Part shown: in pieces, positions 39,757 to 48,285 of the stretch
How the letters are laid out: the number at the start of each line of letters is the position of its first letter
Numbering within the stretch: the first letter of the stretch is position 1
DNA from: RXOA01 sp964547105
GTDB taxonomy: Bacteria > Bipolaricaulota > Bipolaricaulia > UBA7950 > UBA9294
Assembly (NCBI GenBank): GCA_964547105.1
Contig: CAZJLO010000003.1
Coordinates: 1-64,000, forward strand
Reading direction: 5' to 3'
Length of the DNA stretch: 64,000 bases
The notes under the pieces: model-generated
What the model saw: only the letters and a program-made list of their open reading frames with translations
The model's database searches: none
Told to the model about the DNA's origin: nothing
Made by a program: the position numbers and the translations under genes

Positions 39757-41397
39757 TCAGTACCCGAACGCGCAGCCGTCTTTGCGCGGTTCCGATCCCC
39801 CGATCCGCACACCTGTCTCCGGGTCGATCCAGATTCCCTGATAGCCGCCGTAACCGCCCGCCCTCACCGTGACCCGATGACCGCGTCGTTTGAGTCCATC
39901 GATCACGCTTCCTGGAAATCCAGGTTCGAGAAACAACTCCCCGCCGTCACGCATTCGATCTCCAACGGGGGTCGACGAGCCATCATGGCGAAAGCGAAGC
40001 GCATCGCCCGCCTGCTGCGGATCCAGCCCGAATTCGAGCAGATTGAGAAGAACCTGGACCTGTCCCTGCGGCTGCATGTCTCCCCCCATGACACCAAACG
40101 GAAACACTGGAGCTTCATCCCGCGTTACGAAACCGGGAATAATCGTATGAAACGGGCGCTTGCCCGGCTCAAGTCGATTGGCATGCAACGGATCCAGCGA
40201 GAACAGGCTGCCCCGATTCTGAACCGCGAATCCAAGCCCTGCGGGGACGTTGCCCGATCCGAACGGATGGAAGATGCTCTGAATGAGGGAAATGGCATTC
40301 CCGGCTTCATCCACGACGGCCAGATACACAGTATCCGCCCCAGGCAATTGCCGATCGACGACCGGATACTGCGCCGCCGCTCGATCCGGCAGGATGCGCC
40401 TACGCTGCCGAGATCCGTACTCCGATGAAAGCAGAAGGTCAATCGGGAGCTCGGCAGCAGCCGGATCAGCGTAGAATCGAGCCCGATCTTCATAAGCAAG
40501 CTTCTTTGCTTCGACAAGCAGATGAAGGTAGGTATCCGAGTTGTGTCCTGCCGCTTGAAGATCGAATCCCGCCAAGATCTGCAGCATCTCCAACACGGCA
40601 AGTCCTTGCGTGTTCGGAGGCAGCTGCCAAATCTGATGTCCTCGGAAGGCTACGGAGACGGGATCGACCCAGTCCGAGCGGTGTTCGGCCAGATCTTGTT
40701 CGTCCAGGGCGCCACCGACCGAGCGTGCGTAGGTACCGATCTTGCGCGCGATGTCACCGTGATAGAATGCGTCCCGCCCGCCGGCGGCAATCTGATCGAA
40801 CGTCTCCGCCAGAGAGAGATTCCGGAACATCTCTCCGCAGTGAGGCGCCCGCCCCGCCGGAAGAAAGGTCTTCGCCGCCCCCTCGTCGGCACGAAGCAAG
40901 CATGACGATGCTTCCCACGCCTGCGCAATCACCGGCGAAACCGGAAACCCACCCCGCGCATATCGGATCGCCGGAGCAAGCAGATCACCCATTGCGAGAT
41001 GTCCGTAGCGCTGGTGAAGCAGGAACCATCCGTCCACACACCCGGGGACACTCCACGACAACGGCCCATGATCGGGAATCCGCTCCAGCGCGAGGTCGGT
41101 GAATACGTCCCGCGTCAGCGCTCGCGGAGATCGACCGCTTCCGTTCACCCCGTTGAGGGTCCCGGTCGCCGCGTCCCAGACGATAGCGAATAGATCCCCG
41201 CCGATTCCGCAACTCATCGGTTCGACCACAGCGAGCACAGCGTTGGCGGCAATCGCGGCGTCAACCGCGGTTCCACCCCGCCTCATCGCCTCAATCGCCG
41301 CCGCCGTCGCCAGTGGCTGGCTCGTTGCCGCCATTGCACGTGGGGCAAAGACGGCGGAGCGGCGTCCTTGTCCTGCATCGGTCTGTCTCATCGTCAT
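39757..41397 (-). CDS. ggt: Gamma-glutamyltransferase family protein (Ntn hydrolase)
   Basis: The 546-residue protein starts at ATG 41397, 5 nt after AAGGAG; the open frame extends to 41649 and overlaps mgtE, which is not credible. Motifs of the large subunit (VFAPRAMAATSQPLATAAAIEAMRRGGTAVDAAIAAN, GIGGDLFAIVWDA) and small subunit (GADTVYLAVVDEAGNAISLIQS, LHANRLEPGKRPFHTIIPGFV, GVMGGDMQPQGQVQVL) are present. The nucleophile Thr of the autocatalytic cut is in ADTVYLAVVD. No signal peptide is present, so a cytoplasmic location is implied. Substrates of cytoplasmic members are usually gamma-glutamyl or cephalosporin-like amides. Confidence 0.92.
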   Translation of the reverse strand: MTMRQTDAGQGRRSAVFAPRAMAATSQPLATAAAIEAMRRGGTAVDAAIAANAVLAVVEPMSCGIGGDLFAIVWDAATGTLNGVNGSGRSPRALTRDVFTDLALERIPDHGPLSWSVPGCVDGWFLLHQRYGHLAMGDLLAPAIRYARGGFPVSPVIAQAWEASSCLLRADEGAAKTFLPAGRAPHCGEMFRNLSLAETFDQIAAGGRDAFYHGDIARKIGTYARSVGGALDEQDLAEHRSDWVDPVSVAFRGHQIWQLPPNTQGLAVLEMLQILAGFDLQAAGHNSDTYLHLLVEAKKLAYEDRARFYADPAAAELPIDLLLSSEYGSRQRRRILPDRAAAQYPVVDRQLPGADTVYLAVVDEAGNAISLIQSIFHPFGSGNVPAGLGFAVQNRGSLFSLDPLHANRLEPGKRPFHTIIPGFVTRDEAPVFPFGVMGGDMQPQGQVQVLLNLLEFGLDPQQAGDALRFRHDGSSTPVGDRMRDGGELFLEPGFPGSVIDGLKRRGHRVTVRAGGYGGYQGIWIDPETGVRIGGSEPRKDGCAFGY

Positions 41398-41497
41398 CGC
41401 ATCTCCTTCCTGCGGCCGTCGTCTCGCGGCACGGCATGCACAGCCGATGCGCTGCCAAGCTCGATCGCCCCAGCGAACATCGAGTGGCCCATCGAAG

Positions 41498-41503
41498 TAT
41501 AAT
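41498..41503 (+). promoter_or_regulatory. Likely -10 element of the mgtE transcript
   Basis: A perfect TATAAT stands 38 nt before the mgtE ATG, in the 144-bp gap between divergent ggt and mgtE. No good -35 is seen 17 bp upstream, so the exact start is uncertain. Confidence 0.5.
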
Positions 41504-41541
41504 CGCGGTCGCGTTTCAAGCGATGGGGGAGAAGAAACGAC

Positions 41542-42846
41542 ATGGAGCAACAACGGGGCATCCTGCGCGAGCTGCTGTCGAAGCGGCCGGCAGACGTAGC
41601 CGAGGTGCTCACAGAGATCTCGGAGGACCAAGCCATTGACCTTGTCCACCGGCTATTCCTCCGACAGCGAGCCGCGGAACCGCTTGCCGAAATGGAGCCC
41701 GAGGACTCCGCCGAGATCCTCACTCGACTCGAACGCGATGAGGCGATCAAGATCCTCTCGAGGATGGATCCTGATGATGCCGTGGATCTGCTCGAAGAGC
41801 TGCCGGGTGAGACGCAACGGGAGTTGCTGTCCCGCCTGACTGAAGAGGATGCGCTGATCCTCAGCAACCTTCTCGCCTACCCCCCCGATTCGGCGGGCGG
41901 TCTGATGTCACCGGAATTCGTCGAACTCACGCTTGATATGACGACCGATCAGGCGATCGACTTGTTGCGCCGCCGGGTAGAGGAAGCGGAGACGGTGTAC
42001 TACGCCTACATTACCGACGCGCAACGCCATCTTGTGGGCGTGGTCGGACTGCGCGACATGGCGCTGGCGGCACCCGGAACGCAACTCTCACAGATCCTCA
42101 AGCGCGATATCGTCAGCGTCTTGGTGACCGAAGATGTGGAGGATGTCGTCCGGGTGTTCGACAAGTACAACTTTGTCGCTCTTCCGGTCATCGAAGAAGG
42201 CGGAGAGCTTCTCGGAATCATCACGGTCGATGACGTGATCGACGTCATTCGGGACGAAGCCACCGAAGATATCTACGGACTGGCCTCTGTCCCGCGGGAA
42301 GAGGGAGTCGATACGAATTGGCGATCGTCGTTTCGGCTGCGTCTACCTTGGATGTATGTCCGGCTGGCAACAGGGCTGGCGGCAGCAATCGTCGTTGGAC
42401 TGTTTGAAGACATGGTCTCCAAGGTCGCCGCGCTAGCCGTCCTCATGGGGGTAGTCGCCGGGCAGGGCGGCAGCGCAGGCATGCAGACGGTCACCATCAT
42501 GACCCGCGGAATCGCTCTTGGCGATGTCGACCAGGCCAAAGGGCTCCGCTTGCTCGGCAAGGAGGCGCTGCTGGGACTGGTCAACGGTTTGTTGGTCGGA
42601 TTCACGGTCGGATTGATCACGTATCTCTGGAAAGGGAATCTGCTTCTCGGCATAGCGATGTTCGGCGCAATGGCGCTGACCTTGACCGTCGCCGGCGCCG
42701 CCGGTGCTCTGATCCCCCTTCTCGTTCGCGCACTCGGGAAAGATCCGGCGTTGGCCTCGGGGATCTTCCTGACCACGATCACCGATATCCTCGGATACGC
42801 CGTCCTGTTCATCCTGGCGTGGCTGCTGCTTCCGGAGCTGAGCTAG
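41542..42846 (+). CDS. mgtE: Magnesium transporter MgtE
   Basis: The 434-residue protein has the MgtE domain order: N domain of acidic helices (residues 1-125, MEPEDSAEILTRLERDEAIKIL), two CBS domains (about 125-255, with ITVDDVIDVIRDEATEDIYGLASV at the end) and five transmembrane helices, including the Mg2+-path motifs GGSAGMQTVTIMTRGIALGD. The transporter is a dimer gated by cytoplasmic magnesium. GGGGGAGA stands upstream. It is the first gene of a likely operon with the membrane protein, yajC and secD. Confidence 0.97.
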   Translation: MEQQRGILRELLSKRPADVAEVLTEISEDQAIDLVHRLFLRQRAAEPLAEMEPEDSAEILTRLERDEAIKILSRMDPDDAVDLLEELPGETQRELLSRLTEEDALILSNLLAYPPDSAGGLMSPEFVELTLDMTTDQAIDLLRRRVEEAETVYYAYITDAQRHLVGVVGLRDMALAAPGTQLSQILKRDIVSVLVTEDVEDVVRVFDKYNFVALPVIEEGGELLGIITVDDVIDVIRDEATEDIYGLASVPREEGVDTNWRSSFRLRLPWMYVRLATGLAAAIVVGLFEDMVSKVAALAVLMGVVAGQGGSAGMQTVTIMTRGIALGDVDQAKGLRLLGKEALLGLVNGLLVGFTVGLITYLWKGNLLLGIAMFGAMALTLTVAGAAGALIPLLVRALGKDPALASGIFLTTITDILGYAVLFILAWLLLPELS

Positions 42847-42847
42847 C

Positions 42848-43381
42848 GTGTTCTCGGATCGGCTTGCCCCGTGGACCTACCCACTGATTGTCGCCCTCGC
42901 AGCGATGGTGTTGTTCGTCAATTCGACCCCGCTCGTCTGGTCGCTGCTGGTGTCCCTTGGCTGCCTGATATGGCTGTTCTATGCCTGGCGGACCGATACC
43001 AGTCGGCCATCGGATCGCCCGAAGCCGCTCGCCGGACTGATCACGCTCCTCCCGGGCCATCTCCTGTTGTTGTTCGCGATCCTGTTCACCGCCGGCGCCA
43101 ATCGTCGGCTGATGATCGTTTGGCTGTTGGTGATTCCGCTAACCATCCTCTACGATGCGGTCGGACGATCGGCGCGCGGATGGAAGGGAAGAACGTCGAT
43201 ATCGGCTGGCAGCTACGCTATAATCTGGTCTGCACTGTTCTTCCTGCTGGAACGTGTGATTGTCGTGGGAAGAGCAGTGGGAGGATCGGTGGCAACTGCT
43301 GTTGCAGTTTGCTTTGCTGCCTTCGGTTGCGGATTCGTGTTCATCGGCATCCAGCGACACAGGCGGGCCGGTCGATCTTAA
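42848..43381 (+). CDS. Polytopic membrane protein of unknown function
   Basis: The 177-residue protein starts with GTG one base after the mgtE stop. About five transmembrane helices are visible (YPLIVALAAMVLFVNS, VWSLLVSLGCLIWLFYAW, LITLLPGHLLLLFAILF, MIVWLLVIPLTILYDAV, AIIWSALFFLLERVIVVG). No family was recognised. The gap before yajC is 11 bp. The string CTATAAT inside this gene near 43220 could serve as an internal -10 for yajC-secD. Confidence 0.7.
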   Translation: MFSDRLAPWTYPLIVALAAMVLFVNSTPLVWSLLVSLGCLIWLFYAWRTDTSRPSDRPKPLAGLITLLPGHLLLLFAILFTAGANRRLMIVWLLVIPLTILYDAVGRSARGWKGRTSISAGSYAIIWSALFFLLERVIVVGRAVGGSVATAVAVCFAAFGCGFVFIGIQRHRRAGRS

Positions 43382-43392
43382 GGAGTGATATT

Positions 43393-43743
43393 ATGAGTCG
43401 AGTTGTCGCGCTCATCGGATTGATGCTTGCCTTGTTTTCGGGGTCAGTCATGGCTCAAGAAGCCGCGACGGATGGAACCGGGAGTTCTCTCATCTCTATG
43501 GTCGTCATTCTTGTCGTGTTCGTGGGCGTGTTCTACTTCCTACTGATCCGGCCGCAGCGAAAGCGTCAAGCAAAGCACGACGACCTGGTCGGGAACCTCA
43601 AGCGAGGCGACAAGGTTATTACTGCAGGTGGGATTCACGGAGAAATCGATTCGATCGGCGATACGAGCGCTGTCCTGATTCTCGAAGAGGGTGTCAAACT
43701 GCGCGTCTCGAAAAGCAGTATCGCCAATAAACTCGCGAAGTAG
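43393..43743 (+). CDS. yajC: Preprotein translocase subunit YajC
   Basis: The 116-residue protein has the YajC layout: an N-terminal signal-like or membrane segment (VVALIGLMLALFSGSVMA), a second helix (SLISMVVILVVFVGVFYFLLIRPQRKRQAKHDDLV) with the IRPQRKR boundary, and the soluble domain DLVGNLKRGDKVITAGGIHGEI. It assists SecDF in protein export. AGGAGTGATATT precedes the ATG. SecD follows 21 bp later. Confidence 0.95.
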   Translation: MSRVVALIGLMLALFSGSVMAQEAATDGTGSSLISMVVILVVFVGVFYFLLIRPQRKRQAKHDDLVGNLKRGDKVITAGGIHGEIDSIGDTSAVLILEEGVKLRVSKSSIANKLAK

Positions 43744-43764
43744 CGAGACGAGGGGAGCAAGAGG

Positions 43765-45150
43765 ATGTCTCAAGTCCACATGACTCGAAGCGACTGGCTA
43801 CGCCTGGGGGTTGTCCTTGTAGTTTTCGTAGCGGCGGTAGCATTGATCCTTTTTCCGCTACGTCCTGTCGACAAGATCGTCAACCTGGGTCTCGACCTTC
43901 AAGGCGGTGTGCGCTTGGTTCTCGAACCCGAGGGGATCGAGAGTATGGACGCTGAACAGCAGGAGTCCACACTGGACCAAGTCGTCGACATCCTCTCTCG
44001 GCGAACCGACGAATACGGACTTGCCAACACGGTGATCCGCAAGCAAAGTTCGGGGACCGTCGTCGTCAGTATTCCCGGAGCCCAGGATCCGGACGAGGCC
44101 AAGCAACTGATCGGCCAAACAGCGGCTCTGACATTCCATTGGGTCATCGAAGCGGGATCTACTCCGACCGATCAGCTCGTGCCGACATCGGTACTCCATC
44201 AGTTCATGCGAGATCGGGACGGGATTCCCTACATTATCGAAGCCCAACCGGTTCTCGTCGGATCCGCGTTGGAGAACGCCACCGTCTCCGCCTCCAGCAG
44301 TTTGACATCGGGCGGGATGTATCTGATACGAATCGAACTCTCGGATGACGGCGCCAGGCAATTCGCGGCGATGATCCGCGACTCCGATGTCGGCGACCGC
44401 TTGGCGATTGTGCTTGATGGTACGGTCTACAGCGCTCCGCTGATCTCCGACGACATTATGAGCGCCGCATTGTCCTCGGGAAACCGCGGAATCGACGAAG
44501 CATCGATTACCAACATCCCGACACGTGATGAAGCCACGCTGCTTGCCGTCATCTTGCGGTCCGGACAACTCCCGGTGGCTCTGAACATCATCGAAGAGCA
44601 AACCGTCGGTCCAAGTCTGGGAAGCGACTCGATCCGCCGCGGTGTGATGTCGATTGTGATCGGCTTCGTCATCATCCTCTTGTACATGCTGATCTACTAT
44701 CGGTCGCTGGGGATCGTCGCCGATGCCGCATTGGTTCTGAACATGCTGATCGTCGTCGGAGCCCTGGTCCTGTTTAAGGCAACGCTGACTCTTCCCGGAA
44801 TCGCCGGTATCATCCTGACAATCGGTATGACCGTCGATGCCAACGTCATCATCTTCGAGCGCGTCAAAGAAGAGCACAAAACCGGGAAGTCCCCGCTGGC
44901 TGCCGTGAGAGCAGGGTTCGAAAAATCGCTTTCCACGCTGATGGACGCCAACATCACCACGCTTCTGACCGCGCTGATGCTTCTTCTCGTTGGCACGGGA
45001 ACCATTCGCGGGTTTGCCATTACGTTGATGATCGGCGTTATCGGAAGTCTGTTCTGCGCCCTGGTAGCAAGTCGTTTGCTGTTGGAAAAGACATCGCTGT
45101 CCCGGCACATCCCGTCTAGGACGTCGAAGACGGCGCAGCTTCAGGAATAG
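43765..45150 (+). CDS. secD: Protein-export membrane protein SecD
   Basis: The 461-residue protein has the SecD order: one N-terminal helix, P1 domain (NLGLDLQGGVRLVLE, with the conserved D-LQGG), a periplasmic loop and the C-terminal five-helix RND domain (VALNIIEEQTVGPSLGSDSIRRGVMSIV, LTIGMTVDANVIIFERVKEEH with the charged motif). It uses the proton gradient to pull proteins through SecYEG. SecF normally follows, but here the next gene is holA on the other strand, with a 35-bp convergent overlap. Confidence 0.96.
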   Translation: MSQVHMTRSDWLRLGVVLVVFVAAVALILFPLRPVDKIVNLGLDLQGGVRLVLEPEGIESMDAEQQESTLDQVVDILSRRTDEYGLANTVIRKQSSGTVVVSIPGAQDPDEAKQLIGQTAALTFHWVIEAGSTPTDQLVPTSVLHQFMRDRDGIPYIIEAQPVLVGSALENATVSASSSLTSGGMYLIRIELSDDGARQFAAMIRDSDVGDRLAIVLDGTVYSAPLISDDIMSAALSSGNRGIDEASITNIPTRDEATLLAVILRSGQLPVALNIIEEQTVGPSLGSDSIRRGVMSIVIGFVIILLYMLIYYRSLGIVADAALVLNMLIVVGALVLFKATLTLPGIAGIILTIGMTVDANVIIFERVKEEHKTGKSPLAAVRAGFEKSLSTLMDANITTLLTALMLLLVGTGTIRGFAITLMIGVIGSLFCALVASRLLLEKTSLSRHIPSRTSKTAQLQE

Positions 45151-46078
45151 CGAGCTTCAGTAACGCATCGTGAGGGCGTCGATCGCCGCTCTTGACCTCG
45201 AGATCCAAGCGGATCGCCCGGCCGAGAGCGGCGGTCAGTTCTCGTCCGCTCCATCGGTTCGCTTGAGCGGAAAGCTTCTTTGTCAGCCATCCGGGGATCC
45301 CCAGTTGCCGCACGACTTCGCCGGAACTCATCCCGTCGTCCAGCAAAGCACGGATCACCGCCAGCCGAGTCAGGTGACGCATGATCATCGACATCACACC
45401 GACCGGCTCTTCACGCAATCCCTGCAACGCCTTCAGTGTCTGAACTACATTCCTCTCACCCATAAGATCGAGAACCGGCCAAATGGTCGTCTCCCCTGAC
45501 CGGAAGACGAGAGACTCCACGGTGCTCCGGTCGAAGCTGCGTTCGGAGTCGCCAATTCCGTCAACGTACGCACGCAGTTTCATCGCTTCCTGCTCAAGGG
45601 CGAGAAGGTCGCCGCCGCTGGTCTCAACGATGGCACGGATGAGGGCGGGCGCGCCGGCAAGCCCATGGTCGGCAAACATCTCCCTTACCAACGAGATGAT
45701 CTCTCCGCGGCTCGGCGCAGGGTAGGCGGCGATCTCACCGACACCCTTCACCCCTTTGATCCAGCCGCTGGTCGCCGGAAGAGAGGCGGCAAGGACGGTG
45801 ATGAACGTTGCTGGAGCATGCTGAGCACACAACGCCTGAACCAACTCTTTCGGACGCTTCACGGCGTCGGCGTGGCGGATGATGAAATGCCTCGCCTGCA
45901 CAAACAGCGCCTGTGATTGAAGCTCGCTCCGCAACTCAGCGGGACTCAGTTCGTCGGCAAATCTCACAATCCGCTCAATCTCCGAGGCTTCCGAATCAAG
46001 AGCTCGTTCGCGCTGGTAAAGCGCTTGATTCACTCGCAGAGGATCTCCGTGAAATAGAGCAAGGCAAGGCTGCGTCAT
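45116..46078 (-). CDS. holA: DNA polymerase III subunit delta
   Basis: The protein of about 320 residues has the HolA/clamp-loader delta layout: ALFHGDPLRVNQALYQRERALD at the N-terminus, an AAA-like domain with LPATSGWIKGVKG and LRAYVDGIGDSERSFDRSTVESLVF, and the C-terminal collar helices (NRWSGRELTAALGRAIRLDLEVKSG). The ATG at 46078 overlaps the TGA of the DUF134 gene as ATGA, which favours it over GTG 46087. The 3' ends of holA and secD overlap by 35 bp. Confidence 0.92.
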   Translation of the reverse strand: MTQPCLALFHGDPLRVNQALYQRERALDSEASEIERIVRFADELSPAELRSELQSQALFVQARHFIIRHADAVKRPKELVQALCAQHAPATFITVLAASLPATSGWIKGVKGVGEIAAYPAPSRGEIISLVREMFADHGLAGAPALIRAIVETSGGDLLALEQEAMKLRAYVDGIGDSERSFDRSTVESLVFRSGETTIWPVLDLMGERNVVQTLKALQGLREEPVGVMSMIMRHLTRLAVIRALLDDGMSSGEVVRQLGIPGWLTKKLSAQANRWSGRELTAALGRAIRLDLEVKSGDRRPHDALLKLAIPEAAPSSTS

Positions 46079-46464
46079 CGTCCACACCGGCCTGGAGGCG
46101 GGCCGAACCGTCCATGCCGCCGGTGACGGCCGCCACGTCGATCCGGAAGGACAACGTGGCTCGCAGTTTCGACCGTCACTGCTTTGCCGAGAAGAACCGC
46201 CTCGACGAGCTTCTTTCGCCCGGAGCCCACCAATCGCTGCACGGTCCCGCGCGAGATCCCCATTTCATCAGCCGCCTGCTGCTGATGAAACTCCTCCACA
46301 TCGCACAGCCTCAGGGCCTCCAATTCGTCGATCCCCAGCGAGACAATTTCGAGATCCATCATCGGAATGCCCGCAGGCTTGAACAACGCCGGGCCGTGAA
46401 ATGCCTGGCAGTATCGAGGTTTCTTCGGTCGCCCGACACTGGGGTTCTGGGTCTCGTGTTCCAT
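46075..46464 (-). CDS. DUF134 helix-turn-helix protein
   Basis: The 129-residue protein matches DUF134: a GRPKKPRYCQAF start, FKPAGIPMMDLEIVSLGIDELEALRLCDVEEFHQQQAADEMGISRGTVQRLVGSGRKKL, where the last part is a sigma-70-region-4-like helix-turn-helix. The C-terminus is His/Arg-rich. Such genes often adjoin NifX-like and MinD-like genes in anaerobes and are thought to regulate them. It is divergent from the NifX/MinD cluster, with 221 bp between starts. Confidence 0.9.
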   Translation of the reverse strand: MEHETQNPSVGRPKKPRYCQAFHGPALFKPAGIPMMDLEIVSLGIDELEALRLCDVEEFHQQQAADEMGISRGTVQRLVGSGRKKLVEAVLLGKAVTVETASHVVLPDRRGGRHRRHGRFGPPPGRCGR

Positions 46465-46535
46465 GGTGCCTCAGAGTATACGCGGCAAGGATGCCCAGCC
46501 CAATAGGACATTCACGGTGGGCGCACCCGCTACGG

Positions 46536-46563
46536 TTGCCGTTTCTGTGCATATGTCTATAAT
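46536..46563 (+). promoter_or_regulatory. Promoter of the NifX/MinD cluster
   Basis: TTGCCG (46536-46541) and TATAAT (46558-46563) are separated by 16 bp. The transcript would start near 46570, about 115 nt before the first gene, leaving room for a leader. An ATATGTCTATAAT context with a GCATAT half-palindrome could hold a DUF134 site. Confidence 0.55.
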
Positions 46564-46685
46564 CGCGATGCCCGGGGAGATCCCCCGGAAACGGACGCCG
46601 CCGTTCACCCACGAGAACCTATGTCGCTTGGGGAAGCCGGGGTCCGATTGCCAAAAACCAGACGGTCCGCCGAAAGGAGCCGCAA

Positions 46686-47048
46686 ATGATCATTTGCTTG
46701 TCAGCCACCGGGGACTCACTGGACGCTTTGGTCGATCCGGCGTTCGGGCGAGCCGCTTGCTTCTTGTTTGCAGATACCGAGACCGACCGACTGACTCCTG
46801 TGACCAATTCACCGGGGGCACATGGCGCGGGGGTTCAGTCCGCCCAGATTGTGATCGATCAGAAGGCCTCCGTCGTCATCACGGGACGGATTGGACCGAA
46901 CGCATTCAGCGTGCTCAGCGCAGCGGGCATCACGGTGCATATCAACGCTTCGGGGACCGTCCGCGAAGCTCTTGCCGCCTTCCGTGCAGGCACGCTCGAG
47001 CAAGCCAACGCGCCTACAGGCAGGCAACACCAAGGAGGTATGCGATGA
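46686..47048 (+). CDS. NifX/orange-protein-like (dinitrogenase iron-molybdenum cofactor biosynthesis fold) protein
   Basis: The 120-residue protein has the NifX/NifB C-terminal fold: MIICLSATGDSLDALVDPAFGRAACFLFAD, then ARSAQIVIDQKASVVITGRIGPNAFSVLSAAGITVHI with the conserved GPNAF--L-AAGI motif. Members bind metal-sulfur clusters; orange protein holds a Mo-Cu cluster. The second copy follows through an ATGA overlap. The whole downstream set (second NifX, two MinD-like ATPases, then DUF89, Mrp, CGGC) is the reason to call this an orange-protein-like cluster. Confidence 0.9.
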   Translation: MIICLSATGDSLDALVDPAFGRAACFLFADTETDRLTPVTNSPGAHGAGVQSAQIVIDQKASVVITGRIGPNAFSVLSAAGITVHINASGTVREALAAFRAGTLEQANAPTGRQHQGGMR

Positions 47049-47446
47049 CGAAGGTTTGCGTTCCTACAGAAGGAGTGGGTGGATTGGATGCTCCGGTCGG
47101 CGAGCATTTCGGTCGCGTCCCCACCTACACGGTTCTCGACACCGAATCCGGCAACGTGCATGTCGTGGACAACATGTCCGAACATGCGGGAGGACAAGGC
47201 TTGCCTGCCGATCTCCTTGCCGACATGGGAATCGATGTGTTGCTGTGCCAAGGGTTGGGCAGACGCGCCATCGGGATTCTCTCGCAGCGGGGAATCGATG
47301 TCTCGATCGGATTCCACGGCAGCGCCGGGGAGGCAATCAATGCCTGGAAGCAAGGCCATGCGACGCCGGTGGGAGAGGACTCTGCCTGTCAGCAACACAC
47401 ATTCCACGATCACGAGAAACTCGGATCAGGCGGCAGCGGAAAATGA
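47045..47446 (+). CDS. Second NifX/orange-protein-like protein
   Basis: The 133-residue protein has the same fold: VCVPTEGVGGLDAPVGEHFGRVPTYTVLD, DMGIDVLLCQGLGRRAIGILSQRGIDVSIGF, with the conserved G-R-A-I--L-- region. It differs from the first copy by a Cys at LLCQGLGRRAI and a His/Cys-containing tail (CQQHTFHDHEK) that could bind metal. AAGGAGG precedes ATG 47045, which overlaps the upstream stop, and its own stop overlaps the next ATG. Confidence 0.9.
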   Translation: MTKVCVPTEGVGGLDAPVGEHFGRVPTYTVLDTESGNVHVVDNMSEHAGGQGLPADLLADMGIDVLLCQGLGRRAIGILSQRGIDVSIGFHGSAGEAINAWKQGHATPVGEDSACQQHTFHDHEKLGSGGSGK

Positions 47447-48285
47447 GAATCGTTGTAGCCAGCGGAAAGGGTGGCACGGGGAAGACCACGGTGGCGATCA
47501 ACCTTGCGCTTGCTCTTGAGGAGCGGGCGAAGCCCCAATTTGTCGATGCCGATGTCGAGGAACCCAACGCTCATCTGTTTCTCCATCCGCAAATCACGGA
47601 TCGCCACACTGTCACCAAGCTCCTGCCGCAGGTAGATGAGAGCACGTGCACCGCCTGCGGGGCGTGCGCCGAAGCTTGCCAATTCAACGCCATCTCGATG
47701 GTCGCCGGCAAGGTTCTTGTGCTGGACCAGCTCTGCCACGGTTGCGGACGCTGCACGCTTGTCTGTCCCGTGGCGGCCATTGAGGAGATGCCCCATGAGC
47801 TTGGTATCGTCGAAACGGGAACAGCTGGTTCGCGATTGACATTCGCCCAAGGGTTTCTCCGCGTCGGTGAGGCGATGGCGACGCCGATCATCCATGCCCT
47901 CAGCAAGACAATCGACCCGGCGCGGCTCTGTCTGGTAGACGCTCCTCCGGGAACAGGCTGCCCTACAATCGCTGCAATGCACGGCGCCGACATTGCCTTG
48001 TTGGTCACCGAACCGACACCGTTCGGGCTGCACGACCTCCGTGCTGCCGTTGGTGTCGCCAGAGCCCTGGAAATCCCCGTCGCCGTGGTGATCAACCGCG
48101 ACGGAATCGGAGACGACCAGGTCGAAGCTTTCTGCCACAGCGAGGACATTCCGGTGGTCATGCGCATCCCGTTCCAGCGAGAAATCGCCGCGGCGTACGC
48201 CGTCGGCGAACCACTCGTTCGTGCATTCCCGGAATGGATCCCTCGATTCCAGAAGCTCTACAGCGACCTCGAGGAGGTGATGTGA
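47443..48285 (+). CDS. MinD/ParA-type ATPase with inserted ferredoxin domain (first)
   Basis: The 280-residue protein has the deviant Walker A of the Mrp/MinD type, VASGKGGTGKTTVAINLA. A 2[4Fe-4S] ferredoxin domain is inserted after residue 65 (CTACGACAEACQFNAIS and CHGCGRCTLVCPVAAIE), followed by the ATPase motifs CLVDAPPGTGCPTIAAM and VVINRDG. This layout belongs to the ORP-cluster ATPases of sulfate reducers, which affect cell division and probably metal-cluster handling. It overlaps the upstream gene by ATGA and abuts the second copy. Confidence 0.93.
   Translation: MRIVVASGKGGTGKTTVAINLALALEERAKPQFVDADVEEPNAHLFLHPQITDRHTVTKLLPQVDESTCTACGACAEACQFNAISMVAGKVLVLDQLCHGCGRCTLVCPVAAIEEMPHELGIVETGTAGSRLTFAQGFLRVGEAMATPIIHALSKTIDPARLCLVDAPPGTGCPTIAAMHGADIALLVTEPTPFGLHDLRAAVGVARALEIPVAVVINRDGIGDDQVEAFCHSEDIPVVMRIPFQREIAAAYAVGEPLVRAFPEWIPRFQKLYSDLEEVM

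Noticed and set aside
41397..41649. The N-terminal extension of the gamma-glutamyltransferase frame.
   Set aside because: It would overlap mgtE by more than 100 bp, lacks family similarity, and a well-placed AAGGAG precedes the ATG at 41397.
43858..45108. A 416-codon minus-strand frame inside secD.
   Set aside because: The composition is His/Asp/Gln-rich without hydrophobic core, and secD is certain.
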